Source: Bifidobacterium sp. ESL0728 (GTDB lineage Bacteria; Actinomycetota; Actinomycetes; Actinomycetales; Bifidobacteriaceae). From it: a stretch of 64,000 nucleotides of DNA. Of the stretch, positions 8,382 to 17,553 are shown piece after piece. Within the stretch, counting starts at the first letter, position 1; each line of letters begins with the position of its first letter. A model generated the notes under the pieces. It ran no database searches, was not told the DNA's origin, and saw only the letters and a program-made list of their open reading frames with translations. The stretch is from assembly GCF_029392015.1 (NCBI RefSeq), contig NZ_CP113925.1:2418001-2482000 (forward strand), in the 5' to 3' direction. A program made the translations under genes and the position numbers.

Positions 8382-10106
8382 ATGAGCTCGGACAAGGCCA
8401 AAAACAACCACGACGCGGCGAATGACGGCGACGAAGCAGACGGCAGCAATGCGATGAACAAAATCGATAACACCAAGGCGATAAGCGCTGAGGACGTGCG
8501 CTCCTATAGCGAAAACTACAATACCGGCAGCGCGGCTCGGGCGAATCATGTCGCCGCGAACGCGGCGGTCAAGAATGGCGTCATCAAGGCGGCTACCAGC
8601 TACGAAGGAACGCGCGAACTCACTCACGATTTCTCAATCGAGCTGAAACAGGGCACGATTACCGACCAGCAGCGCAGCGGGCGGTGCTGGATGTTTGCCT
8701 CGCTCAATACCTTGCGTTATGAGCTGATGCATCGCTGGAAACTCGAGGATTTCGAGTTTTCCGAAACCTACCTGTTTTTCTGGGACAAGTTCGAGAAGTC
8801 GAACACCTACCTCGAAAACGTGCTGGACACGCTCGACGAGCCGACCGACAGCCGCACGTTCGAGGCCATCAACGCCTACCCGGCCGACGATGGTGGTTGG
8901 TGGCAAATGTTCGTCAATCTGGTCAACAAATACGGCCTCGTACCGAAATCAGCCTATCCGGAATCCCAGAATTCCAAGGATTCTGACGCGTTTACGCAAT
9001 ATCTGACCACGAAGCTGCACCAGTTTGCGATCCAACTCCGGCAACACCACGAAAACGGCAAGAGCATGGACGAGCTGCGGGAATTCAAGAAAAAATATAT
9101 GGAGGATGTCTACGGCATCTGCGCGATTTCGTTGGGTGAGCCACCGGCCAAGTTCGATTGGCTGGCGCGCGTCAAAGACGGCGACGACGATGACAAAGAC
9201 AGTGGCGGCAAGAGTACCGGCAACAAAGAAGCCAAGACCGCCGAGGCTGGGAAAGCTGATTCCGAACCTGACGAGACGGCAAAGAATTCCGGCGATTCCG
9301 CCCAACTCGGCAATGCCGCAACCGCCAAAGTGAACAACAATACCGATGACACGGATGCGGCCAAAGTCGCGGCATCGGCTTCGACGGGTGCACATGCCTC
9401 AAAGTCCGGCAATGCCTCCGACAGCGCCGCTAAAACCGGCGAAAACCAAGGCGAAGCCGGCATCGACGAACGCAAGCAGATCGTGGAGCACGACATCACA
9501 CCACTCGAGTTCTACCATAAGTATGTGCCGGTCGACGTCAACGATTTCGTGACGCTTTGCAACAATCCGATGAAGTCCCGTCCGTTCTATACCCACTTCC
9601 AGCTCAAGTATTCAACCAACGTGGCTGAAACCGGCAATCTCGACTTCACCAACGTGCCGATCGACGTACTGCGCAAGGCGGCGGTCGATCAGGTAAAGGC
9701 GGGGCACCCGATCTGGTTCGCCTGCGATTGCATGCAATATTGCGTGCGCGACGGCGGCTATTTCAGCAAGAACGCGGTGCGCGTGGACGAGCTTTTCGGC
9801 ACCGACTTCAGCATCGACAAGGCCAACGGCTTGGAATACGGTGATTACCCGAGCAACCACGCCATGACCATCACCGGCGTGAACCTTGATGAAAGCGGCA
9901 AACCAAACCGCTGGAAGATCGAAAACAGCTGGGGCAAGTCCACCGGCACCGACGGCTATTACGTCGCGGACGGCGAATGGTTCGACCAGTTCGTCACCGA
10001 GGTCATTATCCGCAAGGAATTCCTAGACGACAAGACGTTGAAAACGACGCAAGCCGAACCTGTCATACTGGATCCTTGGCAGATAATCAGCGCACGCTGC
10101 GACTGA
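8382..10106 (+). CDS. pepC: Aminopeptidase C (bleomycin hydrolase family, C1)
   Basis: This 574-aa cytoplasmic cysteine aminopeptidase trims peptides from the N-terminus. The papain-type active site is complete: Cys in QQRSGRCWMFAS near residue 102, His in SNHAMTITGV near 492 and Asn in KIENSWGK near 516. Usual family length is about 440-460 residues. The excess comes from an insertion of about 100 residues (roughly 266-368) made almost only of Asp, Ser, Ala, Lys, Thr and Gly, placed before the conserved ITPLEFYHKYV. A shorter Asp/Ala-rich leader precedes the fold. The start codon follows a GGAGG ribosome site at 8372. Upstream lies the 32-33 bp repeat array. Confidence 0.95.
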   Translation: MSSDKAKNNHDAANDGDEADGSNAMNKIDNTKAISAEDVRSYSENYNTGSAARANHVAANAAVKNGVIKAATSYEGTRELTHDFSIELKQGTITDQQRSGRCWMFASLNTLRYELMHRWKLEDFEFSETYLFFWDKFEKSNTYLENVLDTLDEPTDSRTFEAINAYPADDGGWWQMFVNLVNKYGLVPKSAYPESQNSKDSDAFTQYLTTKLHQFAIQLRQHHENGKSMDELREFKKKYMEDVYGICAISLGEPPAKFDWLARVKDGDDDDKDSGGKSTGNKEAKTAEAGKADSEPDETAKNSGDSAQLGNAATAKVNNNTDDTDAAKVAASASTGAHASKSGNASDSAAKTGENQGEAGIDERKQIVEHDITPLEFYHKYVPVDVNDFVTLCNNPMKSRPFYTHFQLKYSTNVAETGNLDFTNVPIDVLRKAAVDQVKAGHPIWFACDCMQYCVRDGGYFSKNAVRVDELFGTDFSIDKANGLEYGDYPSNHAMTITGVNLDESGKPNRWKIENSWGKSTGTDGYYVADGEWFDQFVTEVIIRKEFLDDKTLKTTQAEPVILDPWQIISARCD

Positions 10107-10321
10107 AACCAAGATATACGAGTCGGCTTCCTTAATAGGACTCGGCCCGCACTCAACGGTTGCTGCAACATTCAAATCGCATCAGCATTAGCAATATCAG
10201 TGTCAGTGTCAGATGGAACCGATGGCACAGGGCGCAATGGTGCCGTTACAGCTGTAAACGCCCAGTTTCGCTGATTCGCTCACAAACAGCGTAACTTGCA
10301 AAATGAGGCTCAAAACCCTTA

Positions 10322-10427
10322 GAAAAAGAGATGCCCGGCGGAGAGAAAGCCGCCGGGCGAGAGAAGAGAGAAGAAGGTTCAATTATGGGATTCAAAGAAG
10401 AATCTCGCCAGCGGTTTAACTGCTGAC
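10322..10427 (-). ncRNA. Candidate small RNA with pyrimidine-rich single strands
   Basis: Read on the minus strand, a TATATT box (10434-10439) precedes a 105-nt segment that folds neatly. Stem 1 is GUCAGC/GCUGGC (10422-10427 with 10407-10412) and stem 2 is GAUUC/GAAUC with a UUCUUU loop (10389-10404). A linker without structure follows (CCUUCUUCUCUCUUCUCUC), then a terminator (10333-10358) ending in a U-rich run. Nearly all unpaired parts are C/U-rich and could pair with purine-rich ribosome-binding sites. This is inference from fold and layout; the -35 box is poor. The opposite strand has a 13-codon mini-ORF after a purine-rich leader, an alternative reading. Confidence 0.45.
10333..10358 (-). 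terminator. GC-rich terminator ending the candidate small RNA
   Basis: GCCCGGCGG (10333-10341) and CCGCCGGGC (10350-10358) form a perfect 9-bp stem over an 8-nt loop. On the minus strand the stem is followed by AUCUCUUUUUCU, a proper U-tract. On the plus strand it is followed by purines, so the direction is minus. Confidence 0.7.
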
Positions 10428-10439
10428 ATCTCTAATATA

Positions 10440-10826
10440 ACAGCATCTTCCTTGGAGAAACGATGCGTGGAACTCAAAGAATTCTGGGAAAATTGTAATG
10501 ATTTTGCGAAAATAAAGCAAAATGTATAGTTTTGAGCGCATTTTCGTGTCCTCAAACGAAAAATGTGCCATCAATAGGCATCAAAACGCGATACAAAGTC
10601 TGATTTTCGGGCAGATTCGTATTATCAAAGCTCAGCTCAAAGCACAACCAACGTCAACATCTTAGTGTCGCGAGAACGCTTATCACAAGTAATCCGTATG
10701 CAAATCCTCATCAATCCAAAATCCAAGTTGGCAGATACGCGTTCAAACACACTACAGAGCAGATGCACATTGCAAAACCCGGCGATACGCAACAGGATTT
10801 GACGCCGCGCTCCCACAAATGAAAAA
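10440..10826. other. Intergenic region between small RNA and metG terminator
   Basis: About 390 bp with no open frame of note. TTTTGAGCGCATTTT and CAAACGAAAAATGTGCC around 10530-10575 give a loose inverted repeat. I see no further gene or clear site. Confidence 0.4.
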
Positions 10827-10871
10827 CGTTTCGGCCTTGCCGCATTATGTTATTGCGGTAAGGCCGAAACG
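10827..10871 (-). terminator. Rho-independent terminator of metG
   Basis: An 18-bp stem with one mismatch (10827-10844 with 10854-10871; arms begin CGTTTCGGCCTT and end AAGGCCGAAACG) closes on a 9-nt loop. On the minus strand it is followed by five U residues (10822-10826). It lies about 55 bp after the metG stop. Confidence 0.88.
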
Positions 10872-10925
10872 CTATATAAGCATTCCTGCAATTCGTTCTT
10901 TAGAACGGCCTATTTAAAAAACGGG

Positions 10926-12800
10926 CTATTTACTTTTCCCTTCGGCAAGCTTTTCCTTGGCTTCCTCCAAGCGCTTGGCCTCGGCCTCCTTGCGAGCCTC
11001 CAAGTCGGCCTCGAAACGCTCCAGCTCTTCGGTGACGGCCTCCTTCGGAATCTTCTGGAAGATGGGCGAAGGCTTGGGAACCGGGGTGCCGGGGATAAGC
11101 GGTTCGCTTTGCCAAGGATGCACGGTACGGCCGAGTTCGTAGTCACCGGTGATGATCGGATATTTGAAACCGGGCTTGTCGAGATCCTCGACCTCTTCGA
11201 TATGGGGCAGCGGCGAGAACGTGCCGACTCCACCGAGCGCCTCCCACACCTTCTGCGCGGACTGCGGCAGGAACGGGGCGAGCAGGTGGTTCGCATCGCT
11301 GACGGCCTGTGCGCAGATATGCAGCACGGTGCCGAGACGCTTGGGGTCATCCTTGATCTTCCACGGCTCGACCGCGGAAATGTATTTGTTGATGTCGCCG
11401 ACGACCTTCATGGCCTCGTTTAGGGCGTTCTTCTGGTGATGGTGCTCGATGAGCCCGCCGACCACGTCGAAAGCAGTGGCCGTCTCTTCGAGCAAGGCAC
11501 GGTCTTCGGCGGTCATGGAATCCTCGTCAAGCTCAGGAATCTCACCGAAGTTCTTGTACATGAGGTTGGCGACGCGGTTGACCAGGTTGCCCCAGCTGGC
11601 GGCAAGCTCTTCGTTATTGTGCCGAACGAACTCCGACCAGGTGAAATCGGCGTCGGAAGTCTCCGGGCCAGCCACAGAAATGTAATACCGAACAGCGTCA
11701 ACAGGGTAACGAGCCAGAATGTCCTTGACATAGATGACGATGCCGCGTGAAGAGCTGAACTTCTTGCCTTCCATAGTCATGAACTCACTGGCAACGACCT
11801 GCTCGGGCAGGTTGAGCTTGCCGTATTCGCCGGGTTCGCCGCCTTTGGAGCCTTCGCCATTGTACGCAAGAATCTCGGAAGGCCAAATCTGGGAATGGAA
11901 GGTGATGTTGTCCTTGCCCATGAAGTAATAGGCCGGGGACTTCGGGTCGTTCCACCACTTCTTCCATGCCTCTGGGTCGCCCTTGCGGCGGGCCCATTCA
12001 ATGGAGGCGGACAAATACCCGATAACGGCATCAAACCACACGTACAGCTTCTTGTTGGGGTTGTCGATCCAGCCGTCGACCGGCACGGGGATGCCCCAGT
12101 CGATGTCGCGCGTGATGGCGCGTGGTTTGACTTCCTTGAAGAGGCCAAGCGAGAAGTTGATGACGTTGGTGCGCCAGCCCTTACGGGTCTTCAGCCACGC
12201 GAGGTTCGCCTCGGCGAGCGCCGGCAGGTCGAGGAAGAAATGCTCGGTTTCCTTGAAATCAGGGGTCTCACCGTTGATCTTGGAAACGGGGTTGATCAGC
12301 TCGTCCGGATCGAGCTCGTTGCCACAGTTGTCGCACTGGTCGCCGCGAGCGCCGTCGGCCCCGCAAATCGGGCAGGTGCCCTCGATATAGCGGTCGGGCA
12401 GGGTGCGGCCGGTGGAAGGCGAAATCGCAACCTTCTGCGTACCTTTATATATGTAACCGTTCTTGAGGCACTGCTTGAACAGTTCCTGAACGACATGCTC
12501 GTGATTGCCCGTCGTGGTGCGGGTAAAGAGGTCGTAGCTCAGGCCCAAATCGCAAAGATCCTTGGCAATCACACGGTTGTAGCGGTTGGCCAGCTCCTGC
12601 GGGCTCACGCCTTCCTTGTCCGCCTCGACCAGAATCGGGGTGCCATGCTCATCGGTGCCGGAAACCATCAGGACATCGTTGCCCTTCATGCGTTCATAAC
12701 GCGCGTATACATCGGAAGGCACGCCGAAGCCGGCCACGTGTCCGATATGGCGTGGGCCGTTCGCATACGGCCATGCAACGTTCACCAAAATATGTGTCAT
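10926..12800 (-). CDS. metG: Methionine--tRNA ligase
   Basis: This 624-aa enzyme charges tRNA-Met. The N-terminal Rossmann fold has the HIGH box ([10 protein letters not shown], residues 15-24). A zinc knuckle (CPICGADG ... CDNCG, about 143-160) marks the MetG subtype, and the KMSKS loop reads KKFSSSRG near residue 349. The anticodon-binding helical domain follows ([18 protein letters not shown]). There is no C-terminal EMAP/tRNA-binding domain. Instead the protein ends in a highly charged helical tail of about 45 residues rich in Glu, Lys and Ala. It appears to be monocistronic, with a strong terminator after it. Confidence 0.97.
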   Translation of the reverse strand: MTHILVNVAWPYANGPRHIGHVAGFGVPSDVYARYERMKGNDVLMVSGTDEHGTPILVEADKEGVSPQELANRYNRVIAKDLCDLGLSYDLFTRTTTGNHEHVVQELFKQCLKNGYIYKGTQKVAISPSTGRTLPDRYIEGTCPICGADGARGDQCDNCGNELDPDELINPVSKINGETPDFKETEHFFLDLPALAEANLAWLKTRKGWRTNVINFSLGLFKEVKPRAITRDIDWGIPVPVDGWIDNPNKKLYVWFDAVIGYLSASIEWARRKGDPEAWKKWWNDPKSPAYYFMGKDNITFHSQIWPSEILAYNGEGSKGGEPGEYGKLNLPEQVVASEFMTMEGKKFSSSRGIVIYVKDILARYPVDAVRYYISVAGPETSDADFTWSEFVRHNNEELAASWGNLVNRVANLMYKNFGEIPELDEDSMTAEDRALLEETATAFDVVGGLIEHHHQKNALNEAMKVVGDINKYISAVEPWKIKDDPKRLGTVLHICAQAVSDANHLLAPFLPQSAQKVWEALGGVGTFSPLPHIEEVEDLDKPGFKYPIITGDYELGRTVHPWQSEPLIPGTPVPKPSPIFQKIPKEAVTEELERFEADLEARKEAEAKRLEEAKEKLAEGKSK

Positions 12801-13005
12801 AACTACCGATTATTGGGCCCAGCGGGGACAGCAACCGGCTTTTTGACGAAGACCATCAGCAGAATTGAGACAATGAGCGCAACGAGGCGACTTGTTGACC
12901 GTGTCGTCCACAATTTCCGAAGTCGGGTCTTGAGTTATGCACATATCCACATTTCGCATTTTTCGATTTGCCAATACTACAGAGACATATCTATATTGCG
13001 GAAAC

Positions 13006-13953
13006 ATGAACACTACAACCACAAGCACACAGCGCATCAGCCAATCCACTATCCGCGAGACGACGAAGCGAGACGAATACCCAGGCACCGGCCGGCCGCC
13101 CCCGCCGAACACCGCAAAGCCGGACATACGCCAAAGGCAAGGCAGCGGCAGACCAGGCGTCCTCGGACGGAAACAACGCAATCGCAAGTTGAAAACCCGC
13201 AAAGACGAGGGCAGAGAAAAGGAAGGTTGTAAAGAAGCACGGTTCGATGAGAACGTCCCGGATCTCCCCGAACGCAGCGTCCCGACGAGCACCGCTACCA
13301 GCGTCGGCAACGGTGTCAACAACGGCAACGGAACCGGCGTCAACAACGGCACCAGCGTCGGCAACGTCAGCACAACCATGATGCCCGCCCCAGTGAACCG
13401 CACCATGCCGATGCTCATGAGCAACCGCGATCTGCCGGGGCCTCTGAGCATGAACCGGCTCGACGATTTCGGCGCCGTCCACCGCCTCGACGACATCAAC
13501 GCCTATCTCGCCGAATACTCCGACACGCTTTTCGGCAGAGGCATCATCATGACCAAAGTCGTGCCAAGACCGTCAATCGCCTGCGGTCGCAGCGCGCTAT
13601 GGGTATGGATGGGCGGTACGTTCCCCGATGCCATTGACATCATCTCGGCTTCGCACTTCCGCTCGATGGCCTACGGACGGCCAATCAAAACCTACGACCG
13701 CAACGTACCTGAGGGGCAGATGAGCTCCATCGCCGGCCTCAAAGTGACCTCCCCGACAAGGACCGCCTGCGACATCGCGCTGATGAGCTCCTCCACCATA
13801 CCGGACAAACGACGTGCGGAACTGACCTGTGCGATTGTGCAGGAATATCATATCGATCCCGTCGAATGCTTGGAAATACTCGAAAAGAACCATTTCTGGC
13901 CGAATGTGCCGCAGGCGCGTCAGTTCTTCAAAGCCGTTCAATACTGCTTCTAG
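13006..13953 (+). CDS. AbiEi-antitoxin-like protein with low-complexity N-terminus
   Basis: The C-terminal half (from about residue 145) resembles the AbiEi type IV antitoxin / uncharacterised actinobacterial regulator family: LFGRGIIMTKVVPRPS, ALWVWMGGTFP, and the typical AGLKVTSPTRTACDIALM segment. The DUF559 nuclease domain often found fused at the C-terminus is absent, and no AbiEii-type nucleotidyltransferase toxin is encoded next to it. The N-terminal 130 residues are basic and low in complexity, with short Asn/Gly/Thr/Val repeats (NNGNGTGVNNGTSVGN). The frame opens at 12937; I prefer the ATG at 13006. The name rests on motif resemblance only. Confidence 0.6.
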   Translation: MNTTTTSTQRISQSTIRETTKRDEYPGTGRPPPPNTAKPDIRQRQGSGRPGVLGRKQRNRKLKTRKDEGREKEGCKEARFDENVPDLPERSVPTSTATSVGNGVNNGNGTGVNNGTSVGNVSTTMMPAPVNRTMPMLMSNRDLPGPLSMNRLDDFGAVHRLDDINAYLAEYSDTLFGRGIIMTKVVPRPSIACGRSALWVWMGGTFPDAIDIISASHFRSMAYGRPIKTYDRNVPEGQMSSIAGLKVTSPTRTACDIALMSSSTIPDKRRAELTCAIVQEYHIDPVECLEILEKNHFWPNVPQARQFFKAVQYCF

Positions 13954-13970
13954 AACGTTATATATACGGC

Positions 13971-13992
13971 AAAACGGGAATACGACCGTTTT
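13971..13992 (+). terminator. Possible weak terminator after AbiEi-like gene
   Basis: AAAACGG and CCGTTTT form a perfect 7-bp stem over an 8-nt loop 18 bp after the stop codon, ending in four T residues. The remaining roughly 190 bp before the next gene hold only its promoter region. Confidence 0.5.
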
Positions 13993-14178
13993 CTGGCCTG
14001 AATCAGCCAAAATGCGGGAAAACGGCCGCCGAACAATCCTCGATCAATGGAAATCACAAGACAAAAATCGGCAATTAAGCCAAACAACAAAAATAAGATG
14101 GAAAGAGAGTTATCATGGTGTAATTGCGTTAGCGCCCATAAGACGAGCTGCATTGCGCTTTGAAAGGACAAATTCGTC

Positions 14179-16035
14179 ATGTCATCACCAGCCAATCAGG
14201 GGCAGAACCGCGATTCTGAAGGCTCAAGGCAAAGCCAGCACGGGGTACATCCGATTCAAAGCGTCAAGAACGTGATGCATATCGGGGCAGGATCGGCGCA
14301 AGACAAATCCGGTCAGGGCAAAGCGGCAAACGCAACCAACGAACCGCAAATGCAGAAAATCCATGTCCGCCGCCAGTACCTGCGTACCAAAGACGTCACC
14401 GTCGTCGAGGAAAAGACGCTGAAACAGGCCATCGCCGGCACCGTGGTCGGCAACTTTATGGAATGGTACGATTTCGGTATTTACGGCTATCTCGCGGTAA
14501 CGATGGCGAGCGTTTTCACCAGCGGACTGCCGAAAAGCATGAGCCTGATCGTGATGCTGCTCGGTTTTGCGGTGAGCTTCCTCGTCCGGCCGCTCGGCGG
14601 CATCGTTTTGGGCCCGCTCGGCGACCGCGTGGGCCGGCAGAAAGTGCTCTTCCTGACGATGGGCATGATGGTGGTCTCCACCGCGCTTATCGGCGTTCTG
14701 CCAACCAGCAAACAGATCGGCGTGTGGGCCATCGTACCGCTCTACGCCTTGCAGATGGTGCAGGGCTTCTCGACCGGCGGCGAATACTCCGGTGCAACCA
14801 CCTACATCTCCGAGTTCTCGCCCGACCGCAAGCGCGGCTTCTACAGCGCCTGGCTCGATATGGGCTCCTACATCGGTTCGGCGTTCGGCGCCGCGATGGT
14901 GGCCATCACCACGACCATCGCCGAGAACGGCTGGGGCGCGAACGCCATGGTCGACGGCGGCTGGCGCATTCCCTATTTGCTGACCATTCCGCTGGGTATC
15001 CTCGCCATGGCGCTTCGTACGCATATTCCCGAAACCCCGCAATTCGCGGCGCATCAGGAACGCCAGCAGGAAGAGCAGGAGCATTGGTCACACGAGGCGG
15101 AAGAGGCCGCGTGGAGGCAGGAATCCCCTTGGGACCGCCCCGGCACGATGCTTTACGTCATCAAGCGCCACTGGCGTCGTCTGTTAATCGCCGTCGCGAT
15201 CGTAGCGGCCACCAACACCGCCGGCTACGTGCTCACCAGCTATATGCCGACCTATCTGCGTGAGGAAGTCGGGACGACACCGACCATGGCTGCCGCCGCT
15301 ACCGTACCTGTACTTATCATCATGGCGTTGTGCCTGCCGCTCATTGGCCATCTTTCCGACATCATTGGCCGCAAGCCGATTTACGGCATCGCGGTGATTT
15401 CGACGTTCATACTGGTCTATCCGGCGTTCCAGCTGCTCCATCACGGCACATTCTGGACCATCCAGGCCGCGCTGGCGATGATCGCCGTCCCCGTGGCCTT
15501 CTATGCAGGCGTTTCCGCAAGCACACTGCCGGCGCTGTTCCCCACCGAATCCCGCTTCTCCGGCATGGGCCTTTCCTACAACTTCGCGGTTTCCCTGTTC
15601 GGCGGCACGACGCCGCTGGTCTCGCAGGCGCTGATTACTTTCACAGGCAATCACGACGCCCCCGGCTTCTATATCATGTTCTTCGCGATTTTCAGCGGTA
15701 TCGCCGCCATCGTGATGCGCGAATCCTCCAAGGCTCCTCTGCCTGGCTCCATGCCGACGGTGGGCAGCGAGGAAGAGGCGCGCGAACTCGTCCTGACGCA
15801 GGAGCAGAATCCGAATCTCGACACCAGCACCATGCCGATGCCGATGATTACCGTGGAAATCCCGGTGGGCCAGACGCTCCCCCAGCGTCCGGAAAACATC
15901 AAGCCGGTCATTCACAACGACAATGATCCGAAATCTGAATCAGAAGATCATTCCGAAAACAAGAAAGACGAAAAAGACAAAAAACCAGAGGATACAGCCG
16001 GCAAAAATCCGACAAATAATCCAATGACCAAGTAA
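14179..16035 (+). CDS. MFS transporter, metabolite:H+ symporter (MHS) family
   Basis: This 618-aa membrane protein has about twelve helices. MHS family marks are clear: VGNFMEWYDFGIYGYLA in the first helix, RPLGGIVLGPLGDRVGRQ in the loop 2/3 motif, GFSTGGEYSGATTYISEFSP in helix 4/5, and GHLSDIIGRKP in loop 8/9. ProP (betaine/proline) and related carriers belong here; the substrate is not inferable. Both ends are long: about 85 polar residues before the first helix and about 90 residues rich in Glu, Asp and Lys after the last. Such extensions are not usual in the family and may be regulatory. Confidence 0.9.
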   Translation: MSSPANQGQNRDSEGSRQSQHGVHPIQSVKNVMHIGAGSAQDKSGQGKAANATNEPQMQKIHVRRQYLRTKDVTVVEEKTLKQAIAGTVVGNFMEWYDFGIYGYLAVTMASVFTSGLPKSMSLIVMLLGFAVSFLVRPLGGIVLGPLGDRVGRQKVLFLTMGMMVVSTALIGVLPTSKQIGVWAIVPLYALQMVQGFSTGGEYSGATTYISEFSPDRKRGFYSAWLDMGSYIGSAFGAAMVAITTTIAENGWGANAMVDGGWRIPYLLTIPLGILAMALRTHIPETPQFAAHQERQQEEQEHWSHEAEEAAWRQESPWDRPGTMLYVIKRHWRRLLIAVAIVAATNTAGYVLTSYMPTYLREEVGTTPTMAAAATVPVLIIMALCLPLIGHLSDIIGRKPIYGIAVISTFILVYPAFQLLHHGTFWTIQAALAMIAVPVAFYAGVSASTLPALFPTESRFSGMGLSYNFAVSLFGGTTPLVSQALITFTGNHDAPGFYIMFFAIFSGIAAIVMRESSKAPLPGSMPTVGSEEEARELVLTQEQNPNLDTSTMPMPMITVEIPVGQTLPQRPENIKPVIHNDNDPKSESEDHSENKKDEKDKKPEDTAGKNPTNNPMTK

Positions 16036-16081
16036 TCACAACCTCGAATACCTGACTCCAGTGGCCAGCCCGGCATCAGAT

Positions 16082-16225
16082 CAGAGCGAAATCACCGTCT
16101 CTCGGACCAGAGCGAGGTTTCGCGAACTGAAGAGCCAGAGCGAAATCCCGCTCATCTTCCTGCCGCCACAAAATCACACCACCCGTTTATGCACTGCGGG
16201 GACTTCGCTCATCTTCCTGCCGCCT
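16082..16225. repeat. Repeats of CAGAGCGAAATC and GCTCATCTTCCTGCCGCC
   Basis: In the 200-bp gap between convergent genes, CAGAGCGA starts at 16082, 16108 and 16136. GCTCATCTTCCTGCCGCC occurs twice, near 16150 and 16207. GAGCGAAAT and its complement are close enough to fold. No exact period is kept. The gap separates the MHS transporter from the pilus sortase and holds no gene. Confidence 0.6.
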
Positions 16226-16236
16226 GAAAAATACCG

Positions 16237-17304
16237 CTAGCCTTCGTGCCGCGGCAACGTCTTTCGCGGCATACGTTGCGAAAGCCACCACAGCCATGTA
16301 TGCGGCGGACGCATCGCAATGCCCGAATGCTGAATGAGCCACGGCTTGCGGTGCAGCGAACGCACTATTGCCAGCCCCAGAATCAACCCGGCGAGCGCAA
16401 CGAGCACACCAAACACCACCGGGTCGCCCTTGGCTTTGTCCGGGTTGGGAATCGGCTCAGGAATGGGCTGGCGCGTGCCGGTGATGACCAGACGTTGCGT
16501 ATTGACCCCGTAGGGCGTGCAGGTCATCAGCGTGACCAGATCGCGCCCCGGAACCACCTTATACAGGTGCGTGTCGGAAGGGTCGATGACGTGGATGCCG
16601 ATAATGCGGTAGCCCATCGTACGGTTCAAGGTCTGCACGTAAAAAATATCGCCCCTTTTGAGCTCATCAAGACGGGTGAAGAGCAGCGCGTTCTGCAAGC
16701 CTGTGTGGCCGCTTAAAACGGCGTTTGTGGAAGGCCCGCCGACCGGCAGGCTCGTGCCGTAAAGGTGGCCGGCGCCATGCTCAAGCGCGTGATCGGAAGT
16801 ACCGTGGAAAATCGGCATTTTCACGGAAATCCTCGGGATGCGGATGGTTCCCATCACTCCGGTGCCGTCGTTGAGCAACGACTGGTATTCCTGGTCCTTT
16901 TCCGATTCCGGCTTGGCATTCGGGTTGCCGGTATCGAACGGATCGGTGAACTCGCCAAGCAGCGGCTGCCCCTGGGCGACGATACGCTGGTTATAGGCGA
17001 TGGCGCGATGATATTCATCTGCGACCTTGCCTTGCGGCCATTGAGCGATGCGGCTGATCGACGCCGAAACCTCGGCGTTCTCCTTATACATATTGGCGAC
17101 CCAACGTACCGGAAACCACGCTGCGGCCGTCAGAAGCGCCATCAGGCAGATCACGATGAGGATGTCGACGACAATGATGACGACCCTGCGGGCCTTGCTC
17201 GTTCTGCCGTCATCCACGTTGATGATGTCTTCGAACGAGCCGAAATTGATTGAATCAGGAACGGGCGTGGCCGCAACATTCGATGGCACATTCGGTGGCA
17301 CCAT
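16237..17304 (-). CDS. Class C (pilin-polymerising) sortase
   Basis: This 355-aa membrane enzyme links pilin subunits. A cytoplasmic N-terminus with one membrane helix (VVIIVVDILIVICLMALLTAAAW, about 42-64) precedes the sortase barrel. The active site is present: His in LSGHTGLQ near residue 198, Cys in TLMTCTPYG near 260 and Arg in RLVITGTR. The EFTDPFD segment supplies the DPF lid that marks class C enzymes. A second hydrophobic segment near the C-terminus (PVVFGVLVALAGLILGLAIV) gives the usual second anchor. It is the last gene of the pilus set, 249 bp after the backbone pilin. Confidence 0.95.
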   Translation of the reverse strand: MVPPNVPSNVAATPVPDSINFGSFEDIINVDDGRTSKARRVVIIVVDILIVICLMALLTAAAWFPVRWVANMYKENAEVSASISRIAQWPQGKVADEYHRAIAYNQRIVAQGQPLLGEFTDPFDTGNPNAKPESEKDQEYQSLLNDGTGVMGTIRIPRISVKMPIFHGTSDHALEHGAGHLYGTSLPVGGPSTNAVLSGHTGLQNALLFTRLDELKRGDIFYVQTLNRTMGYRIIGIHVIDPSDTHLYKVVPGRDLVTLMTCTPYGVNTQRLVITGTRQPIPEPIPNPDKAKGDPVVFGVLVALAGLILGLAIVRSLHRKPWLIQHSGIAMRPPHTWLWWLSQRMPRKTLPRHEG

Positions 17305-17330
17305 GAACCCGCCCTTCCGTTACGTTTAAC

Positions 17331-17360
17331 AACAAGTATTTATATTTATTACTTCTTGTT
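17331..17360. other. AT-rich palindrome between sortase and backbone pilin genes
   Basis: AACAAG (17331-17336) and CTTGTT (17355-17360) flank an inner AAGTA/TACTT pair, giving a mostly A/T palindrome 27 bp upstream of the sortase start. It could be a sortase promoter element or a regulator site. The evidence is structural only. Confidence 0.35.
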
Positions 17361-17441
17361 TATCTACTAAAAGCAGCAAGGCCCGGCGAAGAACCTCAAC
17401 AAGCGTTCTTGCCGAACCTTTGCAACCAGTGCCTACCCGCT

Positions 17442-17487
17442 GATGACGGCTGTGAATCAATCCCCAAATCAACCCTCAACCGTCATC
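17442..17487 (-). terminator. Possible attenuator between backbone pilin and sortase
   Basis: GATGACGGCTG (17442-17452) pairs with CAACCGTCATC (17477-17487) with one G-U pair and a 24-nt loop. It lies between the pilin stop and the sortase start, where pilus operons often reduce transcription so that pilin exceeds sortase. There is no U-tract, so this is tentative. Confidence 0.35.
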
Positions 17488-17553
17488 AACGGCTACCGGC
17501 GGGAAGCGAGCCGAAATCCGTAAACCTTGAGCTCGCTTCGACCGGCGACAGGC

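Noticed and set aside
10385..10426. Plus-strand mini-ORF of 13 codons after the purine-rich stretch GAGAAGAGAGAAGAAGG
   Set aside because: The purine-rich stretch is the complement of the C/U linker of the candidate small RNA, and the nearby hairpin has its U-tract on the minus strand. A translated mini-ORF remains possible but is less well supported.
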